Positions 37,747-47,029 of a stretch of 64,000 nt of DNA are shown piece after piece. Within the stretch, counting starts at the first letter, position 1; every line of letters starts with the position of its first letter. Source of the DNA: Candidatus Binatia bacterium (lineage in GTDB: Bacteria; Desulfobacterota; Binatia; HRBIN30); assembly GCA_026415395.1 (NCBI GenBank), contig JAOAHD010000007.1, positions 310,001-374,000 of the forward strand. The letters run 5' to 3'. The translations under genes and the position numbers were made by a program. The notes below the pieces were generated by a model. That model had not been told where the DNA came from. It worked only from the letters and a program-made list of their open reading frames with translations, and searched no databases.

Positions 37747-40404
37747 TTGCGGATCAGAGCGACAATTGCGGCACTGTGCGTGTTGGGGATTGCGCGAGCC
37801 GTGTCGGCCGCCGCCGACCTCGATGTGGACTGCGACGGGCGTCCGGATGTGCAAGTCGCACCTTTGGCGACGGTTGTATTCGGCGACAGCGATTGCGTTG
37901 CCGCCGACGTCAACCTCGATGGGCGCGTGGGCGCTGCCGATCTCGTGGCGTTGGCGGCGCTGCTCGTGCCGGCGATCGGGCCCCAGCCCAGCACGACTCC
38001 GACGCCCACGACCACTCCCACACCCACACCAACAGCGAGTCCGCTGCCCAGCGCCACGGGAGGTTTCACGCCCTCACCGTCGCGCTCGCCGACTTCTACC
38101 ACATTGCCCACGGGGACGACGGCACTGTCGCCAACTCCGCAACAAGGAACTCCGACGGAAACCCGCACGGGAACGCCGAGCCCCACCCCGGTGCCGAGCG
38201 AGTCCCCTACAGCACCACTCCCCAGCGCGTCGCGGACTTCAACCCCGACTCCAGTTGCGACCGAGAGCGGCACGCCGACTTCCACAATCTCGCCGAGCAC
38301 AACCGCAAGCCCGACGGCCGCGGCAACCGCGACTCCATCGCCCTCTGCAAGCCTGTCTCCACAGCCAACAGGAACTATGAGCGCAACCGGAACCATGAGC
38401 GCAACCCGGTCGCCGACGCGCTCGCCGGAGCCAGCCAGTCCGACAACCACTGCTCTGCCCCCAACGGAAACTCCCTCAGGAAGCCCGACGGTCACAAGCT
38501 TACCGACGGTGACGCCGACAGTGTCACCCTCGTCGAGCGTCACGGTGTCGCCGACGTGGTCGCCCTCGCGTACCCCGACTGCCACGCGAACGCCGACTGC
38601 CACCTTTTCGAGCACGGTGACACCAAGCCCTACCTGGACCCCACCACCCACCCCAAGCCGCACCTCGACGGCGAGCCCGACGTGGACGCGCACGCGTGTA
38701 GCTACGGAGTCGCCAACGGAAAGTCCTTCGTTCACCGCGTCGCCCACAAATGTGCCAGCGGCAACACCCACCGACACGGAGGTTCCGACTTCCTCGCCCA
38801 CCGCGAGTCGGACGCCAAGCAGGACGAGCAGCGAAACCGCTTCCCCCACACCCTCCGCCTCGGCAAGCCCAACTGTATCCCCAACCCCTCCCTTCACGCC
38901 GCAAGCCACGGCCACGCAATCGGTAACCGCGTCGTCCACGGCTTCTCCGAGTGCTACCTCGCCGCTGGCGTCAGCCACTCCGGCGCACACAGCGTCGCGC
39001 TCGCCTACCGGGACGAGCACGCAAACCGCAGTGCCTTCGGCCACCGCAAACCCCTTGACGATGAGCCCTACCCGGACGGCCCCATCGACCCCCACCAACT
39101 CTTGGACACCCACGTTTTCCCCCTCAGCGACCCCGACTGCATCCCTCGCTCCCAGCGGGACCGAGAGCGCCACGACCAGCCCAACGTCTTCGCGGACTCC
39201 CACAACGGTCGCCTCGCTCACTCCGAGCGGTACCGAGACGACAACAGCCACACCCACGCCGACCCTGCCCATGGCCTTTACGCCCACAAATTCGTGGACA
39301 CCCACGTTTTCCCGCACGCCGACGGCAACGGTTTCGGTCACCCCAACTCGCAGTGACACCCCGACGAGAAGCCCCACCTGGACCTCCACCGCGACTGCAA
39401 CCGCCACGAATTCGTGGACACCCACAAATACCTGGACAGCTACGTTCTCCCGCACGCCGACCACCTCGCTCACTCCGACAAGTTCCCGCACGCCCACTTC
39501 CACGGCTCCCGTGACCTCCACGCGCACGGGTACCCCAACACACACGGCGACGCGTACGCCGACCCTGAGTGCAACGCCCACCGACACTCGCACCCCATCG
39601 CCCACGCGCACGCCGACGGCGACCCGTTCCCCTACATCCACGGGAACCACCACACCGACAATCACATCGACGCGCACCCCGACAAACACGCCCCTGCCCT
39701 CTGCGACCCCGACCATTACGCTCACGCGGACAATCACGCCCACGCCAACAATCACTGCGACCCCCACCCCGACCAGCATTGAGGTGGGTCCGGTGATCAC
39801 GTTTTTCGGCGTGGTGCGAGCGAACGGCTGTTACTGGTGCAGTGAACCGGGGTGCCTCTGCAACGGCAGCCCAACGCCGACTCCGGTGTACGATAGCTTC
39901 GGCCGCCGTGTGTTCGTGGTAGGGCGTGGCTCAGGATTCTATCTCGTTCTCGAAGCGAAGCCTGGTAGTGGCGGGGGCACTGTCGGCACCTTCGTTCCCT
40001 CTCCGACCCCCGGTGCGGGTGTATACCCTAGCCTGCAGGTGTTGAGCAGCAGGAGCTTGGGCAATGGCTCTCCCACCATTTGCGACACACAGCCCGTAGC
40101 CCAAGGAGGTGGCGGAGTTCCTGGTTTCCTCGTGCCCGATTTCGGCGTGGATAAGGCGGACGCGCTGGTCGACTTTGCTTGCCGCTTTAATGCGCACTTG
40201 CCGAGCGAGCCATGCACTCTGGGGCCGGACGGCCTGGATGGTACGATCACTGCCAACCTGCCAAGCGGGGGCCGTCAGTTCTGTGCGATCGTGAGCGCGA
40301 ACATTGCCTTCCCCAGTGGCGATACGGTGCTCACGGCGCGCGTCGCCGACACGGCCGGGCGCCCCGGACCCGTCGTCGAGATCGTAGTGCGAAGGCAGCC
40401 ATAG
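37747..40404 (+). CDS. secreted dockerin-like, Thr/Pro/Ser-rich repeat protein
   Basis: The 885 residues begin (TTG start, weak site) with a signal peptide ending near ARAVSAA, then a dockerin-like calcium-binding stretch: [10 protein letters not shown] and [20 protein letters not shown] near 55. Residues about 80-678 are low-complexity Thr/Pro/Ser with words such as TPTPT, SRTPT and SWTPTF, likely extended and possibly glycosylated. The last about 205 residues form a folded-looking domain with [12 protein letters not shown] near 688. Three copies of the island word (39103, 39295, 39415) encode W-T-P-T in this repeat. Long shadow frames on both strands result from the triplet repeat. Probably a surface protein; the function is unknown. 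Confidence 0.8.
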   Translation: MRIRATIAALCVLGIARAVSAAADLDVDCDGRPDVQVAPLATVVFGDSDCVAADVNLDGRVGAADLVALAALLVPAIGPQPSTTPTPTTTPTPTPTASPLPSATGGFTPSPSRSPTSTTLPTGTTALSPTPQQGTPTETRTGTPSPTPVPSESPTAPLPSASRTSTPTPVATESGTPTSTISPSTTASPTAAATATPSPSASLSPQPTGTMSATGTMSATRSPTRSPEPASPTTTALPPTETPSGSPTVTSLPTVTPTVSPSSSVTVSPTWSPSRTPTATRTPTATFSSTVTPSPTWTPPPTPSRTSTASPTWTRTRVATESPTESPSFTASPTNVPAATPTDTEVPTSSPTASRTPSRTSSETASPTPSASASPTVSPTPPFTPQATATQSVTASSTASPSATSPLASATPAHTASRSPTGTSTQTAVPSATANPLTMSPTRTAPSTPTNSWTPTFSPSATPTASLAPSGTESATTSPTSSRTPTTVASLTPSGTETTTATPTPTLPMAFTPTNSWTPTFSRTPTATVSVTPTRSDTPTRSPTWTSTATATATNSWTPTNTWTATFSRTPTTSLTPTSSRTPTSTAPVTSTRTGTPTHTATRTPTLSATPTDTRTPSPTRTPTATRSPTSTGTTTPTITSTRTPTNTPLPSATPTITLTRTITPTPTITATPTPTSIEVGPVITFFGVVRANGCYWCSEPGCLCNGSPTPTPVYDSFGRRVFVVGRGSGFYLVLEAKPGSGGGTVGTFVPSPTPGAGVYPSLQVLSSRSLGNGSPTICDTQPVAQGGGGVPGFLVPDFGVDKADALVDFACRFNAHLPSEPCTLGPDGLDGTITANLPSGGRQFCAIVSANIAFPSGDTVLTARVADTAGRPGPVVEIVVRRQP

Positions 40405-40446
40405 AGTTGCCCGCCAGCGATAAACCAACAAATTTTCAATTTCAGC

Positions 40447-40475
40447 TTGACTCGTTCCCGCCTTTGGGGCATACA
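40447..40475 (+). promoter_or_regulatory. candidate promoter of the secreted-paralog array
   Basis: TTGACT (40447-40452), 17-bp spacer, CATACA (40470-40475), about 80 bp before the first paralog start. A good -35 and a weak -10; the leader ends in AAAGGAGG. Confidence 0.4.
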
Positions 40476-40553
40476 TCGCATGCGTTTGTGCCGGGGTCGA
40501 CGAAGTGATCCTGGCGTTTGCCATACGCTGGAGTGACCGAAAGGAGGCGTACG

Positions 40554-41822
40554 ATGCGATTGGTGAAGCGGAGTCCTTGGCTGATGGGCCTGGGCGTGCT
40601 GCTGGCGGGGCTGGTGACGGCGCCAGGTGCACGGGCAGATGTGACGTCGGATGAGTCGGGCACGTTGATCATTTATCCAAAGGTAATCTCGGACGGTTCG
40701 CGGGATACCCTGATTCAGATGAGCAATCGATCTAATTCCGTCGTGCTGGTGCATTGCTTTTACATCAATGCCTCCGGTTCGTGCAGCAACACGACAGAGC
40801 GGTCGTGTGAAATCGATGCTGATTGCCCAACTGGCGAAACTTGCATCCGGAACTGTAACGCGACGAATTTTGAGATCGCGTTGACGGCCCAACAACCGGT
40901 GCAGTGGCGAGTGTCGACGGGTCGTTTGACCACGATTCCATCGGCCCCCTGCCGACCTGGGCAACCGTGCCAGTGCACACTGGACAGTTCTGGGCAGTTG
41001 GTGTGCCCGGGTATGCTGATTGGTCAAAACAACGCGAGCTTCGTTCCGCCAGTAGGGACAAGCTTCGTCGGTGAACTTAAGTGCTATCAGATGGACTCTA
41101 ATGGAAATCCCTTTCCAGGGAATGCGCTTAAAGGTGCAGCGACAATCGAAACGCTCGCTAGTCGGCAGATCAGTGAGTACAACGCTTTGGTCGTAGCTGC
41201 CAACGCAGACATGAATCAGGGGTTGAACGACGATCGTGAGCTGCGCCTTAACTTCAACGGGTCCGGCGGCGGCGAGCTGAACTATTGTCCAGCCAGTTTG
41301 GTTTTCACTGCGAACGCGGAAGGAGTGACGGACACGTTTAGCAGGGCCACGATCAGCACGGAGCTTACGCTTGTCCCGTGCAGTGAATTGCTCGAAGAGG
41401 ATCTTCCTGCGCCCGTTCGGCTGCGTTTTGTGGGATACAACGAGTTTGAGCAGTCCCTAAGCATCGAAGCCTTCTCATTTGACTGCTTCCTGAATCGGCG
41501 CCTTGCTGACTTGCCGGTCGCCGGCGGTGGAATCTTCGTTAACGGCAACCAGGACTTGTGGAAAATCCGGGTTGCTCCGCGTCCCGTTAACGTGTGCTAC
41601 TCGGGAACCAACCGTGGCAACGCCTGTAGCTCCGATTCAGAATGTGGTGTAGGCCTCGCGAGCGGGCCGGGCGGCACGGTGTTGGGGTGCCTTCCTGCGT
41701 CGGGCGTCTTGGGGGTGGCGGAGGAATTTTACGACCTCGGCGGCAACCTGGGCACGGCGGCGTTTAACTTACGCCACGAGGGCAGCCGTAGTGGGTTTGG
41801 TGACATCGTGACCCTCCCCTAG
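40554..41822 (+). CDS. secreted protein, paralog 1 of 4, unknown family
   Basis: The 422 residues have a clear signal peptide ending GARA. Shared layout of the four paralogs: SGTLIIYPKVI just after the signal, VHCFYINASGSC near 65, FEIALTAQQPVQWRVSTG near 107, FVGELKCYQ near 165, SEYNALVVAA near 205, LTLVPCSELLEED near 270, FVGYNEFEQSLS near 290 and a C-terminal AAFNLRHEGSRSGFGDIVTLP. It carries two cysteine-rich inserts of the type C-x-D-x-DC-x-G-x-C, near 80 and near 350. ATG 40554 follows AAAGGAGG. No family recognised; an exported beta-rich fold is a guess. Confidence 0.85.
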   Translation: MRLVKRSPWLMGLGVLLAGLVTAPGARADVTSDESGTLIIYPKVISDGSRDTLIQMSNRSNSVVLVHCFYINASGSCSNTTERSCEIDADCPTGETCIRNCNATNFEIALTAQQPVQWRVSTGRLTTIPSAPCRPGQPCQCTLDSSGQLVCPGMLIGQNNASFVPPVGTSFVGELKCYQMDSNGNPFPGNALKGAATIETLASRQISEYNALVVAANADMNQGLNDDRELRLNFNGSGGGELNYCPASLVFTANAEGVTDTFSRATISTELTLVPCSELLEEDLPAPVRLRFVGYNEFEQSLSIEAFSFDCFLNRRLADLPVAGGGIFVNGNQDLWKIRVAPRPVNVCYSGTNRGNACSSDSECGVGLASGPGGTVLGCLPASGVLGVAEEFYDLGGNLGTAAFNLRHEGSRSGFGDIVTLP

Positions 41823-41923
41823 GTGCGATAGGCTAGGCCGCCAGTTGAGGGAGGTCTGCTCCAATGACGGGGTTTGGTCAAGAGCAACAGCGAGCGGGAA
41901 CGAGGTACGAAAGGAGTCGAGCG

Positions 41924-43147
41924 ATGGCGAGTATGGTAAGCGGAATGGCTCGGTGGGCGTTGTGTGCCGGGCTGACCTTGGGGGTACTAGCGACAACTGC
42001 GAGCGCCCGAAGTACAACCAACCGGCCGGCCTCGATCATTGTGTGGCCGAAAATAGTGGTGGATAGTTCGGGGACCCTGTTGGGTGCGCCGACCGATACC
42101 AAGCTGATGCTGAGCAGTACCAATACGGTGGGAATCAAGCAGGCGCACTGCTTTTACATCAATGCGACCGGGCATTGCTCCAACGATGGATCAGCCTGCC
42201 GTGATAGCCGGGACTGTGAAGCCGCGGAGTGCATCCCGAGCTGGAGCGAAACGGACTTTGACGTGGTTCTGACTCAAGAGCAGCCGTTGGCTTGGTACGC
42301 AAGCGACGGACTGACCCGTGGGCAATTCCCGCTGGAGGGGCCGTTTCGTTGCAATGCGCCATTCGTAAGCTTGCAGTGCTACACGGATGCGCAGTGTCCC
42401 AATAACGTCGGCTGTAACACAGGGCAAAGTAACCTGGGCAGCGCCATCCCTCCGGCACCGGAGGACCCGTTCATTGGAGCGCTGATTTGCATCCAATTCA
42501 CGGGGGGTAGCCAGAGCGCTCCCGACCAAACGGCGACGCGGGACAAGCTTTATGGTGACGCGACGATCGTGCAGCGCGGGGAGAGTGGAGTGGATCCAGC
42601 TCGTTACAATGCCATTGGCCTCGAGGCGAGGGGCAGCGCGGTGTCGGATGGAAATCTGGTGCTTGGCGATCGCGGGAATTACGAGGCTTGTCCCGGTGTG
42701 CTCGTTCTCTCCCACTTGTTTGACGGGGCTGTGGATCCGCTCAGCACGCCAACGGGAGGGGTGTCTTACGAAACGGGGCTGACGTTGATCCCATGTTCAA
42801 ACGATTTCAGCACTCAAACGCCTGGACGAGCGGTGGCGCAGTTCTTGGTGTTTAACGAGTTCGAGCAGCGCTTTTCGACTAGTCGCACCGTTGACTGTTT
42901 GTTCGACTCGGCGCTCTCCCGCATCGACACGCGCAATCCTGCCCGTTCAATCTTCAGTGCTGGTGTGGCCGGAAGCATCGCTGGTCAAACGAGAATCCGG
43001 GGTGTCGGTGGCGTGGCGCCGCTCGGTTCGGGTCTGCTCGGAGTTGCGAGGGCGCAGCTCAATGGTGATCTGCTCTTTCCGAGTAGCGCAGCTTACGACC
43101 TGCACCAGCAGGGCAACGGCCGGCAGGACCTGATCATTCTCCCGTAA
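41924..43147 (+). CDS. secreted protein, paralog 2 of 4
   Basis: The 407 residues have a signal peptide ending ASA. The paralog layout is present: ASIIVWPKIVVDSSGTLLG, AHCFYINATGHC near 65, FDVVLTQEQPLAWYASDG near 100, FIGALICIQF near 182, LTLIPCSNDF near 288, FLVFNEFEQRFS near 307 and a C-terminal SAAYDLHQQGNGRQDLIILP. Two cysteine inserts: CRDSRDCEAAEC near 82 and CNAPFVSLQCYTDAQC near 138. AAAGGAG precedes ATG 41924. It lies 101 bp after paralog 1. Confidence 0.85.
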   Translation: MASMVSGMARWALCAGLTLGVLATTASARSTTNRPASIIVWPKIVVDSSGTLLGAPTDTKLMLSSTNTVGIKQAHCFYINATGHCSNDGSACRDSRDCEAAECIPSWSETDFDVVLTQEQPLAWYASDGLTRGQFPLEGPFRCNAPFVSLQCYTDAQCPNNVGCNTGQSNLGSAIPPAPEDPFIGALICIQFTGGSQSAPDQTATRDKLYGDATIVQRGESGVDPARYNAIGLEARGSAVSDGNLVLGDRGNYEACPGVLVLSHLFDGAVDPLSTPTGGVSYETGLTLIPCSNDFSTQTPGRAVAQFLVFNEFEQRFSTSRTVDCLFDSALSRIDTRNPARSIFSAGVAGSIAGQTRIRGVGGVAPLGSGLLGVARAQLNGDLLFPSSAAYDLHQQGNGRQDLIILP

Positions 43148-43217
43148 AGGGCTCGGTACGGAGCGCTGGGTGCAAAGTTTTGTGGCGATGCGGGATGAAA
43201 CCGCAAGGAGGACAGTC

Positions 43218-44255
43218 ATGAGCGCGCTAAAAAGGAGCTGGCTTTTGGGGATCGGCACTCTGTGCATCCTCGGAGCCGCTGCCGCGGCACCTGCACAGCA
43301 AACACGCTCGGGGACGGATCGGCCAGGGTCGATCTTGATGTTCCCGAAAGTAGTGCGGAGTGCGTCGCGGGACACCATCGTACAGATTACGAACACGGGC
43401 AACAGCATTAACTGGGTGCACTGCTTTTACCTGTCCGCGCCGGACGGCAGCGGTTACTGCGGCGCGACAGATTTCGAGTTGGTGCTCACGCGGCAACAGC
43501 CAACGCAATGGCGGGTCTCCCAAGGAAGACGGGTTGATCCCAGTGACGCTTTCGGTGCGCCCGGGGCCGGGTTCGACGCAGGCTTGATTCCCCCGGTGCC
43601 GCCGGGCTTCCGGGGTTCCTTGGTGTGCGTGGAAGTGGATGCCAACGGCGACCCGCTTGCGCAGAACCGGCTGAAAGGTGAAGTGACGATTTTGGATGAT
43701 TCCAATGGCGACGTGGCCAAGTACAACGCGTTCGCCCTGGCGGCGCGGGGCTTATCTGTAAACAACCCGCTTAACCTGGACGATAGCGAGTACGAGCGAT
43801 GTCCGAATCAGCTCACATTGAATTTCAGCCCTCGAGGATCATTGGATCCGGTCATCGAAGATCTGGGCAACGCCTCGCTGAACTCGTTCATTTCGACAAA
43901 CCTGACGTTGCTCTCGTGTAACGTGGACCTGCAAGCTGGTGTGCGTAGCAATGGGATCGTGTCTTTCGTTGTTTACGACGAGTTCGAGTCGCCATTCAGT
44001 GGCGTATTCCCGTATCAGTGCTGGTCGAGTATCGACTTGGGCAACACGCCGCAGACCACGGGCCAATTCCGCTCCACGCTCCTTTCAGGGGGAGCAATTA
44101 ATACAATTTTCGCGCAGGCGCGGCTGGTGGTCTCCGGTGCTGGCGCAGTGGCAGTGGCGGAATCGGCGCATGCCGATCAGGCTGGGAGAGTAGGTACGGC
44201 GGCAAGCAACCTGCACACCGGCGGCGGAGCGGTGGGGATCATCCGCTTGCCGTAA
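43218..44255 (+). CDS. secreted protein, paralog 3 of 4 (lacks cysteine inserts)
   Basis: At 345 residues this is the shortest member. Signal peptide ends APAQQ; then PGSILMFPKVVRS, VHCFYLSAPDGSGYC near 70, FELVLTRQQPTQWRVSQGR near 90, FRGSLVCVEVD near 130, LTLLSCNVDL near 230, FVVYDEFESPFS near 252 and a C-terminal ASNLHTGGGAVGIIRLP. It has none of the C-x-D-x-DC modules of the other three and so shows the core of the family. AAGGAGG precedes ATG 43218. Confidence 0.85.
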   Translation: MSALKRSWLLGIGTLCILGAAAAAPAQQTRSGTDRPGSILMFPKVVRSASRDTIVQITNTGNSINWVHCFYLSAPDGSGYCGATDFELVLTRQQPTQWRVSQGRRVDPSDAFGAPGAGFDAGLIPPVPPGFRGSLVCVEVDANGDPLAQNRLKGEVTILDDSNGDVAKYNAFALAARGLSVNNPLNLDDSEYERCPNQLTLNFSPRGSLDPVIEDLGNASLNSFISTNLTLLSCNVDLQAGVRSNGIVSFVVYDEFESPFSGVFPYQCWSSIDLGNTPQTTGQFRSTLLSGGAINTIFAQARLVVSGAGAVAVAESAHADQAGRVGTAASNLHTGGGAVGIIRLP

Positions 44256-44268
44256 CGGAGGGTGAGTC

Positions 44269-45519
44269 ATGTCGTGGTTAAAAGGAACAGAGGTGCTCAT
44301 GGTAACCACACGGTGGACGAAGGGTCTCGCGTTGCTGGGCTGCTCAATCTTACTGGGGTGGAGCAACGTGGCGGTCGGGCAAAAGGTATCTACGGAGGAG
44401 GCTGCGGGATACCTCGTATTCCCGAAGGTCGTGGTCGATACCAGTGGCGCGATGAATGGCGTGCCGATGGACACGGTCGTTCGGATCACGAACACGAGTT
44501 CCATGCCGACAACCGTGCACTGCTTTTACGTGGATGGTACGCCACGCTGCACCATTGGCCGGGGACGGGATGGGGAAGGCGCCTGCGAGACGAACCAGGA
44601 TTGCGCGGCCGGGGGTATCTGTACCCTGTCTACCTGCCAGGCGGTGAATTTCGACCTCAACCTCACAGCAAACCAGCCCGTCGGGTGGCGTGCGAGTGAG
44701 GGCGTGGTGACAACCGGCTTATGTGTGAATGGGTCGTCGCCAGGCCTGCCATGTAGTGGCGACGCCGACTGCTCGGGTGGATTTTGTCAGAACCAAGATA
44801 TTGGCCGGGTCCCACCGCTCGATCCCGGGGTGTTCCTGGGTGAACTGAAGTGTATCCAGGTTGTGGGTACGGGCCAGGATCCTAACGTGCCAGTGAACCG
44901 GAATGACCTAGTCGGGAACGCGTCGATCTACCGTGTGAACAACGCATCAGTAGACGTGCAGACCTACAACGCTGTGGGAGTCCAGGCCGTTGCATCCGAC
45001 GGTAGTACGCAGAACGATACAAACGTGGTCCTTGGCGGAAGAAACCCGGAGTATGCCGGCTGCCCCTCGCAGTTGGTGGTGGACCATTTCTTTGACAACG
45101 CAGATTTGAGCACAACGCGGGAAGTCACGAGTGACATAACGTTGGTCCCGTGCAGCGAACGCTTGGAAGTTGACGATAACCCGGCGGTGCACACGCTGCA
45201 GTTTGTTGTGTTCAACGAGTTCGAGCAGAGGATGTCGGCGAGCGCTCGGTTCCGTTGCTTCCGGGAGGTGCAACTCTCGCGGCTTGACCGGCGGCCCGGT
45301 CAGGAAGCCTTCTCAGTTTTCAACGTTGGCGTGCAAGGTACGCTGGCCGGACAGACCGTCATCCGTCCGGTGCTGTCCGGCGACGGCAATCCAGGGAACG
45401 GGATCCTCGCCGTCGTGGAGGAGTTTCACCGGAATCCCAACAACAATACGGTACGGTCGGCCGCCTTCAACGTGCACCTGCGTGGGGACAAGTCGCAGGC
45501 TGACACGGTTGCGTATTGA
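44269..45519 (+). CDS. secreted protein, paralog 4 of 4
   Basis: The 416 residues have a signal peptide ending NVAVGQ. Layout: AGYLVFPKVVVDTSGAMNG, VHCFYVDGTPRC near 82, FDLNLTANQPVGWRASEG near 127, FLGELKCIQVV near 186, LVPCSERLEVDD near 294, FVVFNEFEQRMSA near 315 and a C-terminal AAFNVHLRGDKSQADTVAY that lacks the usual final LP. Cysteine inserts at about 92 (CETNQDCAAGGICTLSTC) and 149 (CSGDADCSGGFC). Start 44269 follows GGAGGGTGAG; a second ATG at 44299 is possible. 13 bp after paralog 3. Confidence 0.85.
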   Translation: MSWLKGTEVLMVTTRWTKGLALLGCSILLGWSNVAVGQKVSTEEAAGYLVFPKVVVDTSGAMNGVPMDTVVRITNTSSMPTTVHCFYVDGTPRCTIGRGRDGEGACETNQDCAAGGICTLSTCQAVNFDLNLTANQPVGWRASEGVVTTGLCVNGSSPGLPCSGDADCSGGFCQNQDIGRVPPLDPGVFLGELKCIQVVGTGQDPNVPVNRNDLVGNASIYRVNNASVDVQTYNAVGVQAVASDGSTQNDTNVVLGGRNPEYAGCPSQLVVDHFFDNADLSTTREVTSDITLVPCSERLEVDDNPAVHTLQFVVFNEFEQRMSASARFRCFREVQLSRLDRRPGQEAFSVFNVGVQGTLAGQTVIRPVLSGDGNPGNGILAVVEEFHRNPNNNTVRSAAFNVHLRGDKSQADTVAY

Positions 45520-45548
45520 GCACCGCTGAGTCCGTAAATTAGTGGAAG

Positions 45549-45580
45549 GGCCGTCGCCAACCTTGGCGGCGGCCTTTTTT
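45549..45580 (+). terminator. intrinsic terminator of the paralog array
   Basis: Stem GGCCGTCGCCAA / TTGGCGGCGGCC with one G-U pair and a very short loop, followed by TTTTTT (45575-45580), 30 bp after the fourth paralog stop. The clearest Rho-independent terminator in the window. Confidence 0.85.
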
Positions 45581-45620
45581 CTTGTTGGCGAGGGGCCGCG
45601 AGGTTTGTAAATTGAGTGCT

Positions 45621-46013
45621 ATGAGCAGGAAACGAATCTTGGTGGTCGAAGACAACGTCGATAACCGGCGGATTCTGGTCTATCGGCTCAAGAGGTTTGG
45701 GGACTTTGAAATCATCGAGGCGGGCAATGGCGAGGAGGCTTTGAAATTGGTTGCGGAGAACCCGCCGGATTTGATCTTTATGGACCTCAAAATGCCAGTG
45801 CTGGATGGATGGGAAGCAACGCGCAGGCTGCGGTCTAGCGAGGTGGGCCAGAGGATTCCCATCATCGCCTTGACTGCTCAGGCGATGGCGGGTGACGAGC
45901 AGCGCGCGTTGGCGGTGGGTTGCGACGACTACATTGCCAAGCCCATTACGGATGCGGAAGTTGTGCGACAAAAGCTAGAGCGGCTCCTAGCACATGGTCG
46001 GCCTCGACGGTGA
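45621..46013 (+). CDS. CheY-like response regulator, receiver domain only
   Basis: A 130-residue stand-alone receiver. Acidic pair at ED(10-11), phospho-acceptor D55 in FMDLKMPVLDG, T85 in IALTAQ, K107 in IAKPI: all receiver landmarks are intact. It resembles the single-domain regulators linked to hybrid histidine kinases. No kinase is adjacent. Its last 20 bp overlap the DUF1232 gene, which suggests a functional link. Confidence 0.92.
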   Translation: MSRKRILVVEDNVDNRRILVYRLKRFGDFEIIEAGNGEEALKLVAENPPDLIFMDLKMPVLDGWEATRRLRSSEVGQRIPIIALTAQAMAGDEQRALAVGCDDYIAKPITDAEVVRQKLERLLAHGRPRR

Positions 46014-46722
46014 GAAAAGGATCGCTGCGCTTGGGGAACCGGGCTCGATCCGCTCGCAGAGGTTTTCTCTGCCGCTGCTGCTCTGCGTCGTGTTGGCTCT
46101 GGGAGGGGGGCTGATCAACCCCACGCGAGCTGATGGGGAGGGGCCGTTGCCCATTGGGGTTGGAGGCAAGGCGGTGGTGACAGTGGAGGTTGGAGAAGGG
46201 GAAGTATCGCCGCGCTTGAAGCAGTTTCGGAAGGATCTCCGACAGGCCCTACGGCGATTTCGCAAGGTCGTGGGCTACTCGCTGCGGGTGTGGGTGGCGT
46301 GGTTGCCGGCCATGGTGTTTGGGTTTGGCTGGGTGCTGTTGGTGGGTGCGTGGGATCGCAGCGTGTGGGGGCGCTTGAAGGAGAACGGGGTGCGAGCTGC
46401 TTGGAGGAGTTTCGGGCGCGGACTCGCAGTCTATGTGCGTTTACTCAGGCATCCGGCTAGCCCGACTTTGGGAAAGGTTCTGGTTGCGGCAGCTCTGCTC
46501 TACGCAGGGGCGCCGCGGGATCTGCTGTGGGACACACGCAGCGTAGCTGGATTTTTCGATGATGGTGTCGTGTTAGCGCTTGCCGCGAGGAGCTTCCTGA
46601 AAATGTGCCCTGAGGCGTTGGTTGAATCGCAGGCAAAAGCTGTGGTTGCTGGGGGAAGTGCCAGGCACCGCTCGAAAAAGGTCCCGTGGGTGGCTCAGGC
46701 GCGAGAGAATAAGAGCGCTTGA
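45994..46722 (+). CDS. membrane protein with DUF1232 (YkvA-like) domain
   Basis: The 242 residues have a hydrophobic N-terminal segment near 25-42, a second near 98-118 (WLPAMVFGFGWVLLVGAW) and a C-terminal DUF1232 stretch, PTLGKVLVAAALLYAGAPRDLLWD...GFFDDGVVLALAARSF, near 155-200. DUF1232 proteins are small membrane proteins of unknown role. Its start lies inside the receiver gene (20-bp overlap), so it is translated with it. Confidence 0.8.
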   Translation: MVGLDGEKRIAALGEPGSIRSQRFSLPLLLCVVLALGGGLINPTRADGEGPLPIGVGGKAVVTVEVGEGEVSPRLKQFRKDLRQALRRFRKVVGYSLRVWVAWLPAMVFGFGWVLLVGAWDRSVWGRLKENGVRAAWRSFGRGLAVYVRLLRHPASPTLGKVLVAAALLYAGAPRDLLWDTRSVAGFFDDGVVLALAARSFLKMCPEALVESQAKAVVAGGSARHRSKKVPWVAQARENKSA

Positions 46723-47029
46723 GGACGCTTTGGTCGATCGGGAGGGCGCGGTGCAGAGACGCCAGCCGCGAGCTGGCGCAGTAGTCGGTTGGTGTGTAAC
46801 GTACTTGTGCTGCGCAGGTGCCGTCTGGCTGGCGCGGTCACCGGATGAGCCCACGGAGCACTTAGATTCGCAGCATTAGGAGGTGGCTAGGCGACATCTT
46901 GGTGCAGTGGGCGCGAATGAGGGTGGTAGGGCCCTTGCGGGAGGGGATCCGCGGGACGCGGGTTAGCCTGAAACAAAATCGGCTAGGGGAAACCGATTAT
47001 CAAACGCGGTCTGTCGCGCCCAGCGCGGA
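46723..47029. other. convergent gap with a candidate terminator
   Basis: About 300 bp without a gene. A GCCAGC-CGCGA-GCTGGC hairpin lies near 46762, just downstream of the DUF1232 gene. On the minus strand AATCGG-N10-CCGATT at 46977-46998 is followed by TTTTG, a weak intrinsic terminator for the gene ending at 47030. Confidence 0.4.

Noticed and set aside
37606-37854. N-terminal extension of the phosphotriesterase-family gene
   Set aside because: The extra residues are unlike the family and overlap the upstream region and start of the divergent Thr/Pro-rich gene.
37671-39800. Long open frames in other frames and on the opposite strand of the Thr/Pro-rich gene (561 and 687 codons)
   Set aside because: They are by-products of the triplet-periodic repeat; only the called frame has a signal peptide, dockerin-like motif and a non-repetitive C-terminal domain.
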